DNA of 49,908 bases, taken from positions 1 to 49,908 of the forward strand of contig JAUXOE010000076.1 in NCBI GenBank assembly GCA_030682415.1, in the 5' to 3' direction. Origin of the DNA: Parvibaculum sp. Its GTDB lineage: Bacteria; Pseudomonadota; Alphaproteobacteria; Parvibaculales; Parvibaculaceae. Within the stretch, counting starts at the first letter, position 1; each line of letters begins with the position of its first letter. The notes under the pieces were generated by a model. It saw only the letters and a list, made by a program, of their open reading frames with translations, searched no databases and had not been told where the DNA came from. Below, piece after piece: positions 49,162-49,908 of this stretch. The position numbers and the translations under genes were made by a program.

Positions 49162-49908
49162 TTAGTGTCCAGCCCCGTCGCCGCGAACATAGACCGTGCG
49201 GCCGCCGACCATGGTGCGGATGGCGCGGCCCTGGAAGCGGCGGTCCTCGAAGGGCGTGTTCTTCGAGATCGATTTGAGCTTCGAGGGATCGAGAACCCAG
49301 GGCGTGTCGGTGTCGATGAGGACCAGATCGGCGGGGAGGCCCGCGGCGAGACGTCCGCGGACCAGACCGAGCAGATCGGAAGGCGCGTGGGTCAACGCCG
49401 CCAGCAGGCGGGCCAGCGGCATGTCGCCATTGTGGACGAGGGCGAGTCCCGCCGGCAGCAGGGTTTCGAGGCCGATGGCGCCGAAATTCGCCTCGGCAAA
49501 GGGCCGGCGCTTCACTTCGGCGTCCTGCGGGTCGTGGCTCGAGACGACGACGTCGATGGTGCCGTCGGCCAGTCCCTCGACCAGCGCCCGGCGGTCGGCC
49601 TCGCCGCGCAAGGGCGGGGAGAGCTTGAAGAAGGTGCGATAGCTCTGGACGTCGTTCTCGTTGAGCTGGAGATGCGCCGCCGAGACGCCGCAGGTCACCG
49701 GCAGGCCGCGATTTCGGGCGCGGCGGATAATCTCGACCGAGGCCTCGCAGGAAATCTGCGCAACGTGATAGCGCCCGCCCGCGAGTTCAAGGAGGCGCAG
49801 GTCGCGTTCGATGATGATGGTCTCGGCGACGGCGGGAATACCGGCAAGGCCGAGGCGGGTCGCCAGCTCGCTCTCGTTCATCACGCCGCCCGAGAGCGAC
49901 GGCTCCTC
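49162..49908 (-). CDS. pyrC: Dihydroorotase (PyrC-type), 5' end truncated by the window edge
   Basis: EEPSLSGGVMNESELATRLGLAGIPAVAETIIIERDL..., VVVSSHDPQDAEVKRRPFAEANFGAIGLETLLP; frame remains open to the last base. Confidence 0.9.
   Translation of the reverse strand, partial: EEPSLSGGVMNESELATRLGLAGIPAVAETIIIERDLRLLELAGGRYHVAQISCEASVEIIRRARNRGLPVTCGVSAAHLQLNENDVQSYRTFFKLSPPLRGEADRRALVEGLADGTIDVVVSSHDPQDAEVKRRPFAEANFGAIGLETLLPAGLALVHNGDMPLARLLAALTHAPSDLLGLVRGRLAAGLPADLVLIDTDTPWVLDPSKLKSISKNTPFEDRRFQGRAIRTMVGGRTVYVRGDGAGH

Overview
The window is GC-rich chromosomal DNA from an alphaproteobacterium. Lineage is inferred from mipZ, divK-pleD, eipB/DUF1849, DUF1489, DUF3572, DUF983 and the local gene order. 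It is mostly core housekeeping sequence: about 45 credible CDSs, one tRNA-Leu(GAG), several intrinsic terminators, and no CRISPR array, phage or IS transposase that I can see. The most interesting content is non-coding. (1) A composite element occurs at both 26-116 and 29867-29972, in opposite orientation. It combines CGGGGATAAGT with three 11-bp-phased TTTGTGACAG repeats (Pho-box-like) and a G-tract; the second copy also has three 23-bp-phased CGACTTATCCCCG iterons between convergent eipB and dinB. (2) A ~250-nt candidate structured RNA lies between pleD and rpmG (~36855-37107), with a foldable multi-helix architecture and a terminator. (3) A TTAA-N7-TTAA CtrA-type site lies upstream of a DUF1499 gene. 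(4) One intergenic gap (33442-33729) carries three different repeat modules. No computation could be run, so all gene calls rest on reading the translations and motifs.
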